Source of the DNA: Zhengitettix transpicula
Lineage: Eukaryota > Arthropoda > Insecta > Orthoptera > Tetrigidae
Direction: 5' to 3'
Assembly (NCBI GenBank): GCA_037074705.1
Contig: CM073590.1
Location: 44,086,395-44,150,394 of the forward strand
Length of the DNA: 64,000 nt
Positions 24,060-36,290 of the stretch are shown in pieces. The position numbers and the translations under genes are program-made. Position 1 is the first letter of the stretch; every line of letters starts with the position of its first letter. The notes below the pieces were generated by a model. That model had not been told where the DNA came from. It ran no database searches and worked only from the letters and a program-made list of their open reading frames with translations.

Positions 24060-24503
24060 TTTCACAGCAATCTTATAATAAACCTCCATACATACATACG
24101 TACAACCAAACAATTCTCGAAGTCTCATCCCAACATACTCTTTACACATGCTGACAAAGGTTCTGTCACCCTAGCTCTAGACCGCAATGAATACACAAAC
24201 GCTGTTAACCAACTTCTTTTGACACTAACTCTTATAAAATTTACGAACACACTTCCATCAATATAGTTATTGACAAATTAAAATCTATTCTGAAGAGGTA
24301 GAAGCAAAACGAATTTATTGAACCATCGCAATTTTACTCCTATTCATCACCTCAGCTAACATTTTCACAGCTTATGCCCTTCCTAAAATTCAAAAATCTG
24401 ACCTATCTTTTAGAATTATTATTGCTTCCTTACATAACATTTCCTCCTACAGCCTAATTTCCTCAATGAAGAAAACCACTATTATGTTAAAAATTCTTAG
24501 CAA
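24060..24503 (+). mobile_element. Penelope-like element relic, N-terminal RT part
   Basis: The plus-strand translation has HADKGSVTLALDRNEYTNAV and later AYALPKIQKSDLSFRIII. These match the 'ADKGnatVvmd..eY' and 'yglPKiHKpg.PlRpI' blocks of Penelope-like reverse transcriptases. It is interrupted by stops and then by the Helitron at 24504; the element resumes at 25764. No intact product. Confidence 0.7.
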
Positions 24504-25763
24504 TCTCTATATGTATAAAAACGAATGTCTGTGTGTCTGTCTGTCCCCTATGCGCTACTAAGCCATTCATCCGGTTGCGATGAAACTTTTGTGAGTTGTT
24601 GGGCGCACCTTGTGAAGGTTTTCTGTTTTCCAAGCGTTACGAAACTCACAAGGAGTGAACGGGGATGATATTTAAAAACCGGCTAAAACGGCCGACATTA
24701 GCGTCGATTAATTACTTTTCGGAGTCTATGTGATTAACAGTTTCTATCCACATGTATTTAGTGTATAATTTCAACCCATTAAATCACTAATAAGGGTTTT
24801 CATTATTCGTTTGAGAGGGGAGTTACATAAAAATAGCGCGAAACAACCTAAATTGGCGTAACCTGTGTTATATAAGTAAAAGAGTTTAATACTGACATTC
24901 ACTACGTCAGTTAAGTTGTAGTTCAGCCCCTATATGTGGGTGAAAAAACATAATAGTAATGAGTGAACAATGGAGACTGGTGTTGAATCAGATTATGGAA
25001 ATTACTGAGTTTAATTCTGACATTTCCGTTTACAATATTATATGCGTAAACCAATTTCTACCAAATTCTATCCAGAAACAAACACTGTGAGAGGGGGGGG
25101 GGGGGGAGTTAAGACAGGCCTACCGCCTCTAGGGGTGGGGGAGCGATTTAAAAACATTCCTAAACGTCCATTACTAGCGTCGAATAAAACGATTTCGGTG
25201 TCGCTTAATTTGATAGTGTCATTCTAGAATTTTTAAGCGTGTAATTTCAAAATCGAAAAGCCAATTGGTGGTTGAAAAAAAACTTTATTAGTATCGATTC
25301 CGGGGTTATAGGAGTCGCAGAGTTTAATTCTCGCATTACCCAGGGTGATGAATGATATTTAATGTTCCTCCGCGTGGAGGTGGACGTGGTTGACAAAAGG
25401 TTACGCGGAGTACTTTTGACCCTCTTAAGTTACCTGGTAATTTTTTTATTTTCTTAGGGTCTCTATTTAGTTAAAAGTTGTATTTATTTACTCCTTTAAG
25501 GTACCGGGAGTATTTTTAGACTTTATGAAGTTACCTAGTATTTATTAGTTTTTTGATTCGTCGTGATTTTTCAGACACGTTTATATTATGTAGTAGGAGA
25601 ATTCCCGAATTCCGTCAGTCATCTTCCTTGTTTATTTGAATATAGATGCCTAGGGGTTAGATCGGGATGGGGAACGGTGAAATGAAAGTTTACCAAGAGT
25701 TTAGTGTCCAATTTCTTAAATTTAATTTAAATAAATACCCGGGTACTCCGGGCATTCAGATAG
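24504..25763 (+). mobile_element. Helitron copy 2, with both ends
   Basis: The 5' end is A|TCTCTATATG, giving the TC start expected of Helitrons. The 3' end is a perfect hairpin CCCGG-GTACT-CCGGG (25739-25753) followed by CATTCAGATAG and a host T. The canonical CTAG has mutated to ATAG. At 1260 bp with no Rep/helicase frame it is non-autonomous. It contains a run of 14 G (25093-25106) and stretches shared with the copies at 1-697 and 50113-51285. It inserted into the Penelope-like element, so it is the younger of the two. Confidence 0.75.
25093..25106. repeat. poly-G run
   Basis: Fourteen consecutive G inside Helitron copy 2. Likely slippage-prone and an assembly risk. Confidence 0.9.
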
Positions 25764-26310
25764 TTTATTGATAGAATCAAACACCACACCGTCACTCATG
25801 ACAATTCTTTAATTTCTCTTAATTCGTTTCCTTATTCAACTCCATTCCCAATGACTTAGTCATTAACAGTTTCAAAACCAGATGGCCCATTTTCTGTCTA
25901 TAAACTAAAATTCCACTTCATGAAATTTGGTGCATTTTAAATCTAATCGTCAATTCCACTTATTTCAAGTTTAATCAGGTTCACTATAATCAAATCAAAG
26001 GTTCTCCCATGGGAAGACCCCTTATTCCTTTTTTTTATTTTTACTGATGTAGTAATGAGAGATTTAGAGAATTCTTGTCTTCCTCTACTTTCTGTCCAAC
26101 TTCTTTGCAAAATCAGATATGTAGATGAGACTTTTTGCATTGATCGTCCTCTCAAATCAACCTTATACTCAATAATTTCAATTATCATCATCCCAACTTA
26201 CAATTCACCCAGGAACTTGAATTGAACCATTCTCTCAATTTCCTTAATGTCACTGTATCCATTCACAATCCTTCAATTCGCATCAATAGGTATAAAAAAA
26301 CTTACATATG
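25764..26310 (+). mobile_element. Penelope-like element relic, C-terminal RT part
   Basis: Continues the element broken by the Helitron. It shows YNQIKGSPMGRPLIPFF, matching the RT block 'Q..GspMGSPlSP', and later LQFTQELELNHSLNFLNVTV, matching 'iqFTxExE.n..lpFLDv'. Stops and frameshifts are present. A GIY-YIG endonuclease domain, usual at the C-terminus of this family, was not recognised. Confidence 0.72.
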
Positions 26311-27589
26311 TGGCTCCTGTCAGTCACAGAACAACGAAATTTGTTTCAGCGATATTACATCGCAGCGTTGCGTAGTAAGGCTATAATAAAGTTACTTCTT
26401 AATCTATGCTCATACGAACAAGTCGGCCCTTGTACATTTGTGATATTAGTTATTTTAATAAATTTTTAATATTTGGAGTTAGACTGATTATTAATTTCTT
26501 CTTGTTGATCTCCATACATACACAGGACGTGTTCTTAATTTTCTTTCTGATCTTCCTCATAACCAAAATCTACAAGATTGTATACAATAGTTCTATTTGT
26601 ATAAAATCGTGTACTTTCTAACTCGAAGTTCAATCAACACAACATAAATATTGTCCGAAACATTCTAATCTCTTATCAATACCCTATAAATTTTATTAAT
26701 AAAACACACAAACATTAGATTTAAAAATCCAACATCCTTCTGTTACTCGTCCCCAATCCCATCAATTCAAAATGTGCTACCAGGCAACACGATGCGGAAA
26801 ACCATTATCTTTGACTCCTACAATTTTAATTTCACAACTAATTACTGTTAGTTACTATATCCAAAACATTTACTAGACCGTCGTACAATACACACAATTT
26901 TCAATCCTGAAAATAATATAGTAACAACTACAGTTTATCACTGAATTTGAAGAAAAAATCGATTAATACTGGCAATCATAATAATCTATATCACACAACA
27001 TTAACAATACACACACGAACTTTTGGCTTCAAACTTCATACTAAATCACAATTCACGGAATCTCTAAAAGGCCCCTCCATAATATAAAATGATTTACGAT
27101 ATTGAGACCACATAACGATACATTTTCCAGTAATTACACCATAAATACTACTAAAATGTTATGACTTCTATTTTGTAATGGGCTAACCGATATAAGCATA
27201 AAGCATAAATAACACAAAGGTTAAGCGGCATTCCATTAACATTGTTCAATATTACGGGGTGTCGAACAGTTGTAGTCACGTAGTAAAATATGTTCCTTAT
27301 ATTTTCAGAAGTTAGTTTTCATGCTTGAAGTTTTTTTACTCTATACCATTACTACAGAAAAGAACAAAATACTCCTTGTTTTAACATTTATGCAACATGA
27401 AAGATAGCAATTTTTTAAGCTTCGTGTTCTGAAAAATGCTAAATAGATCGCAATTACAGTATCATAACTGCTCGGTGGACTTAAGATAGATATCGATAAA
27501 CAGATTACTTCAAGCTTTGTTCTCACTGCATGATTCGTGTTTTTTTTAAAGAAATTTACTAGCTATTTCATCAACGGAAACAAAATAGT
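26311..27589. other. AT-rich, no gene recognised
   Basis: May contain the decayed tail of the Penelope-like element. ORFs at 26406-26621 (plus) and 27341-27526 (minus) have no recognisable motif. Confidence 0.35.
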
Positions 27590-27785
27590 TAACTAGGGCC
27601 CCCGGGCTAAGGATCCTATCCTGCAATTCACCCAAGTGTGATGGCGGGTAAACCTTAGAAAAACCTGCATCAGGTAGGTCGGGCATTTGGTACTTGTCTC
27701 ACGCCCTTCCGATGACCGGAGAAGGGTTTTCTATAGGGATGCAGCATTCCCTTCTCCGTGCTTTGACCAGTTTAGGAGGTAGCCA
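27590..27785 (-). mobile_element. family G retroposon fragment (copy 3)
   Basis: Reverse-strand match to the middle of the element at 3061-3575, sharing 'aaaaacctgcatcaggtagg', 'cgcccttccgat' and 'gcattcccttctccgtgc'. Both ends are missing. Confidence 0.6.
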
Positions 27786-28149
27786 CGAGTTTATATTAGG
27801 AGGAAGATATAATGTCCAGATATAAATTTCCTGAATAGTGCTCCCAGATTCTAATTTTAATATCAGGGTTTTAATGCAGATTCATTATGTCGAGACAACA
27901 AAACTAGAAATTCATTTAATAATTATTGTGAGTCTATTTATACTAGTATCCTGAACAGTGTAATAAAAAAACATGGCCCGGTGACCATCTGTCGATCAGA
28001 AATGCATTAGGCCGCTGGTATTTAGTTGCCATAGTTCCATATTAACTAAAGCAATATTTTCTTCGATTATATTTGAAGAAGCTGTCTTGGTACGGTAACA
28101 TAATAGTTAACATAAAAATTTGAAAAAACACAAAATCACATAATTCGGT

Positions 28150-28480
28150 TGAATTAACTCAGATTCATATCTCCACCAAGCAATACGAGAACTTTATTTT
28201 AATGCTGTTTCTGAGTGTCCTGATTACAAACTTAAAACAGGTTTGCACACATTCAGCAATGAAGCATTCGATCAATTAAAAGAGGAAAATACAAACTTGT
28301 AAGTCAGTGAAACAGCTCGGGAAGAAAATTTTGCTTACGAACGAGATATTTTACCCAGACCTAAAAAATTAAATTCAAGTTCTGCGTCCAACAGACGTTT
28401 CGGAAGAATATTGGTCTGATTTGCTATTCTTCGAGATACCTGTCGTTGAAATTGCAGGGCAATTAAATAAGGACATAGGG
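28150..28480 (+). pseudogene. transposase-like relic (hAT / ZMYM1-type, tentative)
   Basis: One plus-strand frame reads SDSYLHQAIRELYFNAVSEC, then GLHTFSNEAFDQLKEENTNL, an in-frame TAA, then ENFAYERDILPRPKK. After a shift it reads DVSEEYWSDLLFFEIPVVEI. 'LPRPKK...' followed by 'vEEYyr..lfiP.ld' is seen in domesticated and mobile hAT-type proteins of animals. At least one stop and one frameshift make it dead. Note that TT|GTAAGT at the stop could instead be a donor. Confidence 0.42.
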
Positions 28481-28729
28481 AACGGGAAAGAGAAGTTGGA
28501 AACTTAGAATAAATAAAATCTACGTATTAAACAGTTAACGAAAAATAGAGTTCTGGTTGGAGCATACATGGTCAAATCCAGCCTGAAAGGATAGATATCT
28601 CAGATTTTGAAACGGACATAATAAATAACCTTTTAATTTGTGTTGGGTCCAATAAATGAATGTTTAACCTAATGCATGTAAATAATGTGGGCAGAAAAGA
28701 GAAATAGAGCGGGTTAACTTACCTTAATT

Positions 28730-29110
28730 TGAGCTGGGTGTCCAGCATTGCCCCAGATGTCACTTATTTATAATACTCGATTTGACTCCAATCTAGGTAT
28801 CTTTTACGTTATTTTTCTGTAACGGAACTCGACCCCTATCCCTAAATGTGTTCACCGCCCATTCCGAACGGAGTTGAACTTAATGACTCTGAAATAGTTT
28901 CATTTGACGAATATGTCGCCGTTTCAACTTGTTCGAAAATTTCCACGCCCTCTACTGTGGGTTAAACAAAAAGTATTTATTCCACGCAAAAATATTAAAG
29001 TTACATATTTGAAAATTCTACCACTGGGCAAACCCTCCCCATCAACCCCGCGCGTTTCCCAGTTTTTCACAATGAAACTCAGCGACATATCTGGGTTAAC
29101 ACGTGACTTA
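28730..29110 (-). mobile_element. Helitron copy 3, 3' portion
   Basis: On the minus strand it ends with the family's 3' terminus (plus-strand 'gagctgggtgtccagcattg'). The body matches the copy at 63205-64000, sharing 'ccctatccctaaatgtg' and 'ttattccacgcaaaa'. The CTAG end is degraded. No coding capacity. Confidence 0.65.
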
Positions 29111-29887
29111 ACTAGCATATAGACCATCACGTTCTTTACTATTAACCCCTTGATGGATAAAATCCAACATATGCTGATAGCAGATAACTGTAAATTTAAA
29201 TCTGGATAAGTAACAACCGTAGCTTTCCCTATTATCCTGAATAAGCGGATTCATACCCCAAAAATGTGAAAGTTAAATAATCTGACTCGATTTCCTATCC
29301 AAATGACATAATTATTTTGACTATGTCACATCTGAGAAAACTACATTTTCACAATTTGATTATATACGTATAGATAAATGATGATTTTCCTCTTCAGTAA
29401 GCATTTATTAATTGGAACTCCTTTACCTAACCTCAACAGTTGGTATACTTTAAATGTGATGAAATGGTAATAAAAATTTTAATACCACTTTTTCAAGACT
29501 TATTATTTAGGTATTAATGATTATGCCCCAAATTTTATCTGTATCTGTGATAAGGCCATTTGTAAAAATATTGTCTGATTTATATTCAAAATTTGATTTT
29601 AAAGAGTTCACAAATATTAATATAAATCAGATGAACTTTTCACATAGTGCACATTAATTTAGATACCATATTTGGGAAGAGCCTGTTAAATTTACGTGTG
29701 TAATATTTACCAATTTATGAGCTACTATGTATGTGGGCAATTTTCAGTTAGAAAAATATTCTTATTTTAATATCTTCAGAAATAAGTTTAAAATATTCCT
29801 AGTAAAGAACTGTTATTACTGAATAAATGAATTTTTTTTATGTGAACAGTAATACTGATATGACTGCAGTATTTTGTAACAAAAAAT
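29111..29887. other. AT-rich non-coding
   Basis: Nothing supportable. Confidence 0.45.
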
Positions 29888-29901
29888 ACTTGTTCATTCA
29901 T

Positions 29902-29948
29902 TTATATTATCACTTTTTTTGTCTGTATTTGGCTATCATTTTTTCATC
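29902..29948 (+). mobile_element. hairpin retroposon, 47-bp truncated copy B
   Basis: Only the 3' end of the family is present (atattatcac, a T-run, tgtctgtatttggctatc). It is flanked by perfect 14-bp direct repeats ACTTGTTCATTCAT at 29888-29901 and 29949-29962. The complete loss of one side with an intact duplication is what 5' truncation during reverse transcription gives. Confidence 0.75.
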
Positions 29949-29962
29949 ACTTGTTCATTCAT

Positions 29963-31559
29963 GATCATGTATATAATTTGTGAAAGACTGAATGTATGTA
30001 ACTACACTTATAGATTTAGTTTAAGTTGATTTGTCCTATATCTAGGAGCATATATCTATGTACTGCAGATTCTTGATTCATAATTACTGTTTACTAATTT
30101 TTTCTGTAACTGTGGCAAAAATAGGATTGATTGTAAAAAAATCATCTGATTTAGATACAATATTTGAGAGATCTTTTAAATAAGTGTGTAGTCCATTGTA
30201 TTAACCTAAACTCAAAATTTCGTTCACAGTTAACATATTTATATTATTTCAATTATTCTAAATTTGGATATATATATATAATTTCTTTTCCTGAAAAGAA
30301 ATACTGAAAAGAGCTCAGAAATTGAAATATGTTCCCTTAATCTTTACTCATTTACATTGAAATATGTAAAATTATAATGAAATTTTACGTCAGTTTTTAC
30401 GATTAATTGCTCAGTAATTGTACACACAAAACGTTCTTCCCAAACATGGAATATAAATTAGATAATTTATTATTCCTCACAAACAATTTAATCAGACCAA
30501 AGTCTGTTATCCTAACCTGAAAATTTTGTTTAACGTCACAGATTACACTTTTATATTACATATTGTAGTGCGATCTTTCAGATCTTTGTGATTGTTGTTT
30601 GGCAGTTAATGTTTAGTTTTGCGTGTATCTTTTCTGGCGACTGACGGAAAAATGTTCTGTCATTGCAAATGATCTCCAATGTAGATTCATTGTACATAAA
30701 ATAAAGTACATTTTTTTGGAGAAAGTGTGTTCTTACATGCATCTCTGGACAGAGTTCTCCCACAACAATATTTATACCAATTTAGAGAATACTTTGAATA
30801 AACTGCATTAATTGTACTTTTAATTCAATGTAAATGTTCCTAGTTCCGTATATACGTTTGACTGACAGTGCATTAATGGAATAAAGACAATAACAAAATT
30901 TTGTCGGGGGTTCCGTACGTATTTATACACAGACAACTCACCAATCGTGCCTTATACAACTCTTATTTTCCCCTGAAACATTATACAGGATACAATGGAT
31001 TCTTCATAGCCAGCTCTATACATAGAAATTTAATGAATCCCGGCGGGATTCATATTTTGAACGAATTTAACCCGCAGAATGTAAACAAACAGTCTCCATA
31101 TTTGATAAATAAATATGGCCGCGAAATTTAAGGATAGTAAAGAATATCATATTGTCTTTTATATTCAATCAATGGAGTGTGCCGGATAAAACTTTATTTT
31201 TTATTCATTCGAAATATTTATGATTTATTTCATTACAAAAAATGAAATATATTCTTGTGACGCGTGAATGTCTCGTTTGTCGCACGCGATAACGTAAGAT
31301 GCGACGTCACGATCTCTTCGCGTGCAATAATTTAACACTAAATTATAACATTGACTCTTATGGGAAAATTCGTAAAAATAAATCAACTACAATTCTTTCC
31401 CCGTTTATTCTTGGGGTTTCTCATCCCCCACAGTACCGGTTCTCGATTTTGGGCAGAATATGTATACCAATTTTTGTTGCAATCTGTCCACGCGTTAAAA
31501 TTTGTATAAGATTAACGTAAATACATACATACAAAAATACAGCCAATTTATTATATATA
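29963..31559. other. AT-rich, no gene recognised
   Basis: ORFs at 30578-30811 (both strands), 30901-31131 and 31299-31520 lack motifs or splice context. A near-palindrome GAATCCCGGCGGGATTC lies near 31034. Nothing else supportable. Confidence 0.4.
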
Positions 31560-32665
31560 TACGGTAGTCCGCTCGCCTTGGGAAAATTCTGCGATTCGTC
31601 GTTTGGGTTGTCTACTGTTCTGCTAACTCTGGCCGGCTATGTGCACAAAAACTTGTATTGTTGTTTTACGAGAGCACATTGTATCTCGAACATTCAAGCA
31701 CTTCATCTGAAGCATTCAAACAGTTCATCTTGAGCATTCAACCAGTTTGCACGCAACAGATCGTAGTTCCTGTTAATAAAACATTGCAAGAAGTAAAAAT
31801 AAAATATTTTTTCACTTCACAAGTCTCGTTATTAATCGCATCCAGTTATCACGTATTTTCAATGTTTAAAAACGATTACACAATTTAAAAATTATCTCAG
31901 GGTCATTACTGGGTTTGATAATGGCGAATCATTTTTTATTTCTCAACTTAAACACAAATTCCAATTTAAAAGAGAAAAGATTTACTCATCAATTAACAAT
32001 GACGAAATTTACTTGTCAGCGAAATTAAACTAAAAGATGGATTCTAATTAACAAATTTTATTAAAAGGAGGGAACGAAATCTGACGTCTATCTTCTAATT
32101 AGGTTTACATACTTGGTTGATTGTAAATTGTACTCACGGCTGCCCAGCATTCCAGGATACCTTTGATTTACGAAGCACTATGACGGGTTTTTGCACTTCT
32201 TTTAAAATCACTGATTCTAAATTTAATATTTTTAGATAAAAAATCAGGAACCAGGATGAACCTCCTTTTTGTCTCTCCCTCGGTTGACTTCTGCTCAGCT
32301 ATGTGCACCAAAAGCTGTTTGTTTTTAGCAGGTTTCGTAGTTCTGCTCAAGTGAATATTTCGTCTTGCGCAAACTGTTCATGGGCCAATCAAAGCTGTTG
32401 ATTGGTAATTCTCGATGTTTCTCTACAATATTCCTTTGAATATTTGAAATTGTCTTGTCTATATTTCAACTCGACCAAATTCTGTCGTGTCTGACTGCTC
32501 ACTGCTTCTACTTAACTTTACTTTTTAAAAGAATATCTCGTCTATTTTAATACAACCTGTACTTGTCCAAACCTTCCAGGCAACTGAACAACCGTCCCGC
32601 AATTTTGAGCGCGCATACCTCTTCCGACAAAGGAAACCGTGCTTGGCTACATTGTTGCTGTGTTC
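31560..32665 (+). repeat. LTR-like repeat family L, tandem partial copies
   Basis: This region matches 62310-63110 in inverted orientation over several blocks: 'cgctcgcctt...ctgcga' with 'ccggctatg.gcacaaaaac' (31565-31660), 'tctcagggtc.ttactg.gtttgataatgg' (31890-31930), 'gcccagcattccagg' (about 32140-32160), and 'gcgcgcatac..cttccgacaaagg' (32609-32635). The block order suggests one partial and one longer copy in tandem. The length and repeated termini suggest LTRs of a retroelement, but no coding region belongs to them for certain. Confidence 0.5.
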
Positions 32666-32739
32666 TGTACCGCCGTCAAGAATAGATTTCTCAAACAATT
32701 TATTTTTTAATTTCTCAATTAATGTCTTAATTAATTGGC

Positions 32740-32765
32740 ATTACAATATATATATATATTGTAAT
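32740..32765. repeat. perfect 26-bp AT palindrome
   Basis: ATTACAATATATA followed by its exact complement, 5 bp upstream of the 5' LTR of the gypsy element. Confidence 0.85.
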
Positions 32766-32770
32766 ATTAT

Positions 32771-33097
32771 TGTTACATTGTGGGATTATTGTCTTTATCG
32801 GCGTCCTCTTGCTGCGCCGCATATTGTTCAGTATTGTTGTGTGGATGGTGCGTGCAAGGTTTTTGAAAGGCACGTTCCGCGTAGGAGTCGTCGGGAGATG
32901 GAGCTCCAAATATTGGAGTGTTAAAAGCATCATGAATCAAATAATGAACACTCCCTGCAGAAATTTAATAATCTTATTGCTCGAGAAATAAATTACATAC
33001 AGAAAAATTGTTTTGGTAATTTCATTTTTTAAAAATGACCTAGAGCCCTAAACATAATTGAGGAAAGAGGCGGAAGGACGACAGGTCGGATGCTACA
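32771..33097 (+). repeat. gypsy element 5' LTR
   Basis: 327 bp, TGTTACATTG...GATGCTACA (TG...CA ends). It is highly similar to 36284-36610, which is the same length. It contains AATAAA at about 32985. Just downstream is 'tgcgcccaacgtgggg', a typical primer-binding region for this retrotransposon class. ORFs inside it are not genes. Confidence 0.85.
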
Positions 33098-34436
33098 TTG
33101 TTGCGCCCAACGTGGGGTCTGAATATTAAATGGAGACTATTAAACGGTTGATGCGCGGCAGCTAGATGAATTGATGATGTCCCGATCATCGTGGTTCTCG
33201 AGTACGTGACCATAAGAAAAGTGAGTTAAGTGTTTGAAGTCGGAAGCGAACAGTAAAAACAGGTTGGTGAAAATTTCCTTAAATTTTGGTGTTTTTTATT
33301 ATTATTATTTGTGAGAGGTCATTTTTATTTTTATTAAAATGGCAAAACTAAAAAATGAAGTAATTAATGGATGGGATTCTGAATGTAAGGCAGCCATAGA
33401 TAATAGTAGGTAGAGAAAACACCAAAATATGTAAAAATGAAGTAAACTTAGATCATAAGGTAGAAAGGTTAACTGATAAATTACATAAATTATAGATAAA
33501 ACAAGAGAGTATGTGTAAGTTGTTTGAAGTAGCGGATGTGAAACAGGAGAGTGATAAAATCCATGCCCTTGAGAAACCCATTGAACAATTGCAGGATCAG
33601 CTGAGAGGAAATTTGTTTAATGTATCAGATGTGAATCAGGGAATTAGAAGAATATTTCAGAAATTCTCGAGTGCCTGATCACCAAAAACTTTGACATTGA
33701 GAAGATGAGTAGGGAAAAGAATAGTTAGTTGGATATATGCAGTTGTAAAGTTAAGGAGATATTTTTAAAAAGATTTAGTAAATAGAAAAGATTATTTTTT
33801 AGATATGGTAACCCAAAATAAATATCTGGACAGTCCCCTGAATGAGGAAGAGCTAATAAATAAAGTAAAATTCCATGTTGAATCTAATGTTACCAAATTT
33901 ATTAGAGAAAAAAAAGACTAGTTGAGATGTTACAGATTCTGAAATTTTTAGACGATGTGGACAGAAAGGAAAGACAAAAAATGCATATGGCTAAAACAAA
34001 TATATAATGTGATACTGAAGAAGTAAGAAATAACAGAACAATAGAAGGTCATTGAAACAGAAACGAAGCTGGACCAAGGTGTGGAAATCGGTATGTATCA
34101 GATCAACGAAAAGAAAGAAAAGCGACGAATAAAGAAGGGTGTTCCAATGGAAATCTGAAGATTTCTTCACGATTAGGTCCCGTCAGTGGAGAAATGGAAA
34201 AAAGAGAATGTAAAAGGAGGTCGAAGCTGACTATACTAGTAGGAGGAAGGGAATTATATAGTGAAGACTATGAAGAAGAAATGCGCGTAGATGATGATGG
34301 GGAATATTGTGTGTAAGTGTGAATATTGAAGGATTGGGTCACCGAAAGGGAGTAATTTACGCTGGAGCTACGTCAACATTCATAACAGAAGAGTTATATA
34401 AAGGGTTAAGAAGCAATAAGTTAATTATGGAAATAT

Positions 34437-34546
34437 TGGATAAAGTTTACTCGGGATTGCCACAACGTTTCGTTTCTTCAGGTGAAGAGGAAGAAGATGG
34501 CAGTGCAAGCCATCGAAACGTTGTGGCAATCCCGAGAACTTTATCC
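34437..34546. repeat. fold-back element (family F, copy 2), inside the gypsy protease
   Basis: Perfect 23-bp inverted arms (34450-34472 and 34514-34536), widening to about 34 bp with 'ggataaagtt' and its complement outside. The loop contains GAGGAAGAAGATGGCAGTGC. It interrupts the protease-like frame, so the element inserted after the retrotransposon. It resembles the copy at 22775-22925, including the following 'tacaccgggaaa'. Confidence 0.7.
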
Positions 34547-35438
34547 AGCAGTTACACCGGGAAAACCTACGTTCCTTATGTAAATATTACCTGTAATTGG
34601 GATAAAAGTGTATGGGTCAGTAGATAGAAAGAATGAAAAAATTAACAAACATATTTTGATGAAAGTTTCATTACAAGGACAGGAAATGTTGAAACATGTT
34701 TGGTAATAAAGTCCCTGTTTATTCTCACAGTATTAGGATTAGACTGGGTCATAAAACGCAAAGTAATCCTCAATTTCCAAGAAAATAAGTTACAGATGGA
34801 AGTGGAGAATGAAAAGGAAGGTTGTTGAAAAGTTTGAGATGCCACTGAGAATAAATAGAAAGAAAAATCAAGAAAGGAATCAACTAATAGAAAAAATGTC
34901 ATTGTTAATATGAAATCGGAGATGGAGGAGAAAGAAGAAAGATTTGATAAGATTATACAATAACTAAATCATCTAAACCAGGAGGATAAAAGTGAGTTGA
35001 AGAACATATTAATGGAAAATCATGAGATACTTCGCATACCATATTGAAACTACTAAACATCAGCCATTTACAGTTTAAAAAATGATTATTCCTGATTGTC
35101 AGAAAAGGGAAGTAGAAAACGCTATTGATAAAATGTTGCAAATGGGGATTATAGAAAGATGCAACAGTCCATATAATAATAATATTGTCATTGTTCCGAA
35201 GAAAATGAGCAAATGAGGATATGTTTAGATGCCAGAAAATTAAATCAGATCATAGAGAAAACTCATGGGTATCGGGAGAAATTAGAAGATATAGTGAGGA
35301 GATTTCATGGGAAGAAATGGATAACATCTATGGATCTGACCAAAGGATAGTACCAAATTGTTTTAGACAAGGAATCCATAAAGTTAACTGCGTTAACTGT
35401 AGGTACTCAGCAATATGCAATCGTGAGGCTACCAATTT

Positions 35439-35933
35439 GTGGCGATGAAGAGCAGGTGTGTGACAGGGTATGAAAAATCATACACTGTAACGGAGCTAGA
35501 ATTTCTTTCGGTGGTTAATAAAATCCGGAATTATATTCTAGGAAGAGAAGTTATTTTGTACACGGATCATAAAGCTCCTACATTCTTAAGAGGTAGTAAA
35601 AATTTGAATGCTCGTTTAACTAGATGGGCGTTTATGCTATCTGAATACAATCTAGATATCAGATATGTGAAAATAGATAACGTTGACGCAGATTTTCTTA
35701 GTCGCTTATCATGGAATAAGGAAGGGGAAAGAGGTCAGAAAGAAAAATTATTACAGCTAAAAGTGGAGAAGATAAAAAAGACAGAAGAGGACATTAGTCT
35801 GGAGGAAATTCGTGAAGAACAAGAAAAGGATCCAGAGATCAAGAAATTGAGACACAGATTGATTATGTTAGGGGATAATGAGGTCTATGTAGAAATAGGT
35901 AGATATCAGTTACGAGAGGGTATAATGTTATGA
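35439..35933 (+). pseudogene. gypsy pol: RNase H and downstream linker
   Basis: A 164-codon open frame. Residues about 12-75 match the RNase H/tether region of Ty3/gypsy Pol: YTVTELEFLSVV, YTDHKAPTFLRG, LTRWAFMLSEYNLDIRY and VDADFLSRL. A lysine/glutamate-rich linker follows. The longest intact piece of the element, but not a complete protein. Confidence 0.8.
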
Positions 35934-35955
35934 AAAGTAAGAACTCTAGGAGAGG

Positions 35956-36290
35956 TTGGGTAGTAATTATACCATCAACATAGAGGAAAAATTTTTGCAA
36001 GATTTCTATATCAAGATTGGGCATATTGGAATCAATAAAATGATAACGAGTTGGGTCACATGGAGAGGAATAATGTCAGAAGTTAAAAATTATATCAGGA
36101 CGTGTAGGACGTGTAAATACTGTGAACGAAATAAATTCAGGAATTGGCAATTTGAAGGATCTTACCAACCAATCATACCAACTCAAGTTAATGTATTCGT
36201 AGCGATGGATCTATTTGGACCATTACCCAGAAGTATGAAAGGAGTATATGAAAGTGTAGAAAACCCAGGAAAATATAATGTTATGTTGCA
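35956..36290 (+). pseudogene. gypsy pol: truncated integrase
   Basis: The frame carries an H2C2 zinc-binding segment (GHIGINKM...CRTCKYC) and the first strand of the catalytic core (VAMDLFGPLPRS). It then runs straight into the 3' LTR, so the rest of integrase and any polypurine tract were deleted. Confidence 0.75.

Noticed and set aside
24180..25800. tRNA-like 'ggttcgaatcc' style boxes in Helitron bodies ('cgagtcgaatccggggtt')
   Set aside because: No matching A box or cloverleaf; the motif is part of the Helitron sequence.
34307..34627. A 106-residue hypothetical protein
   Set aside because: It is the gypsy protease relic interrupted by a fold-back element.
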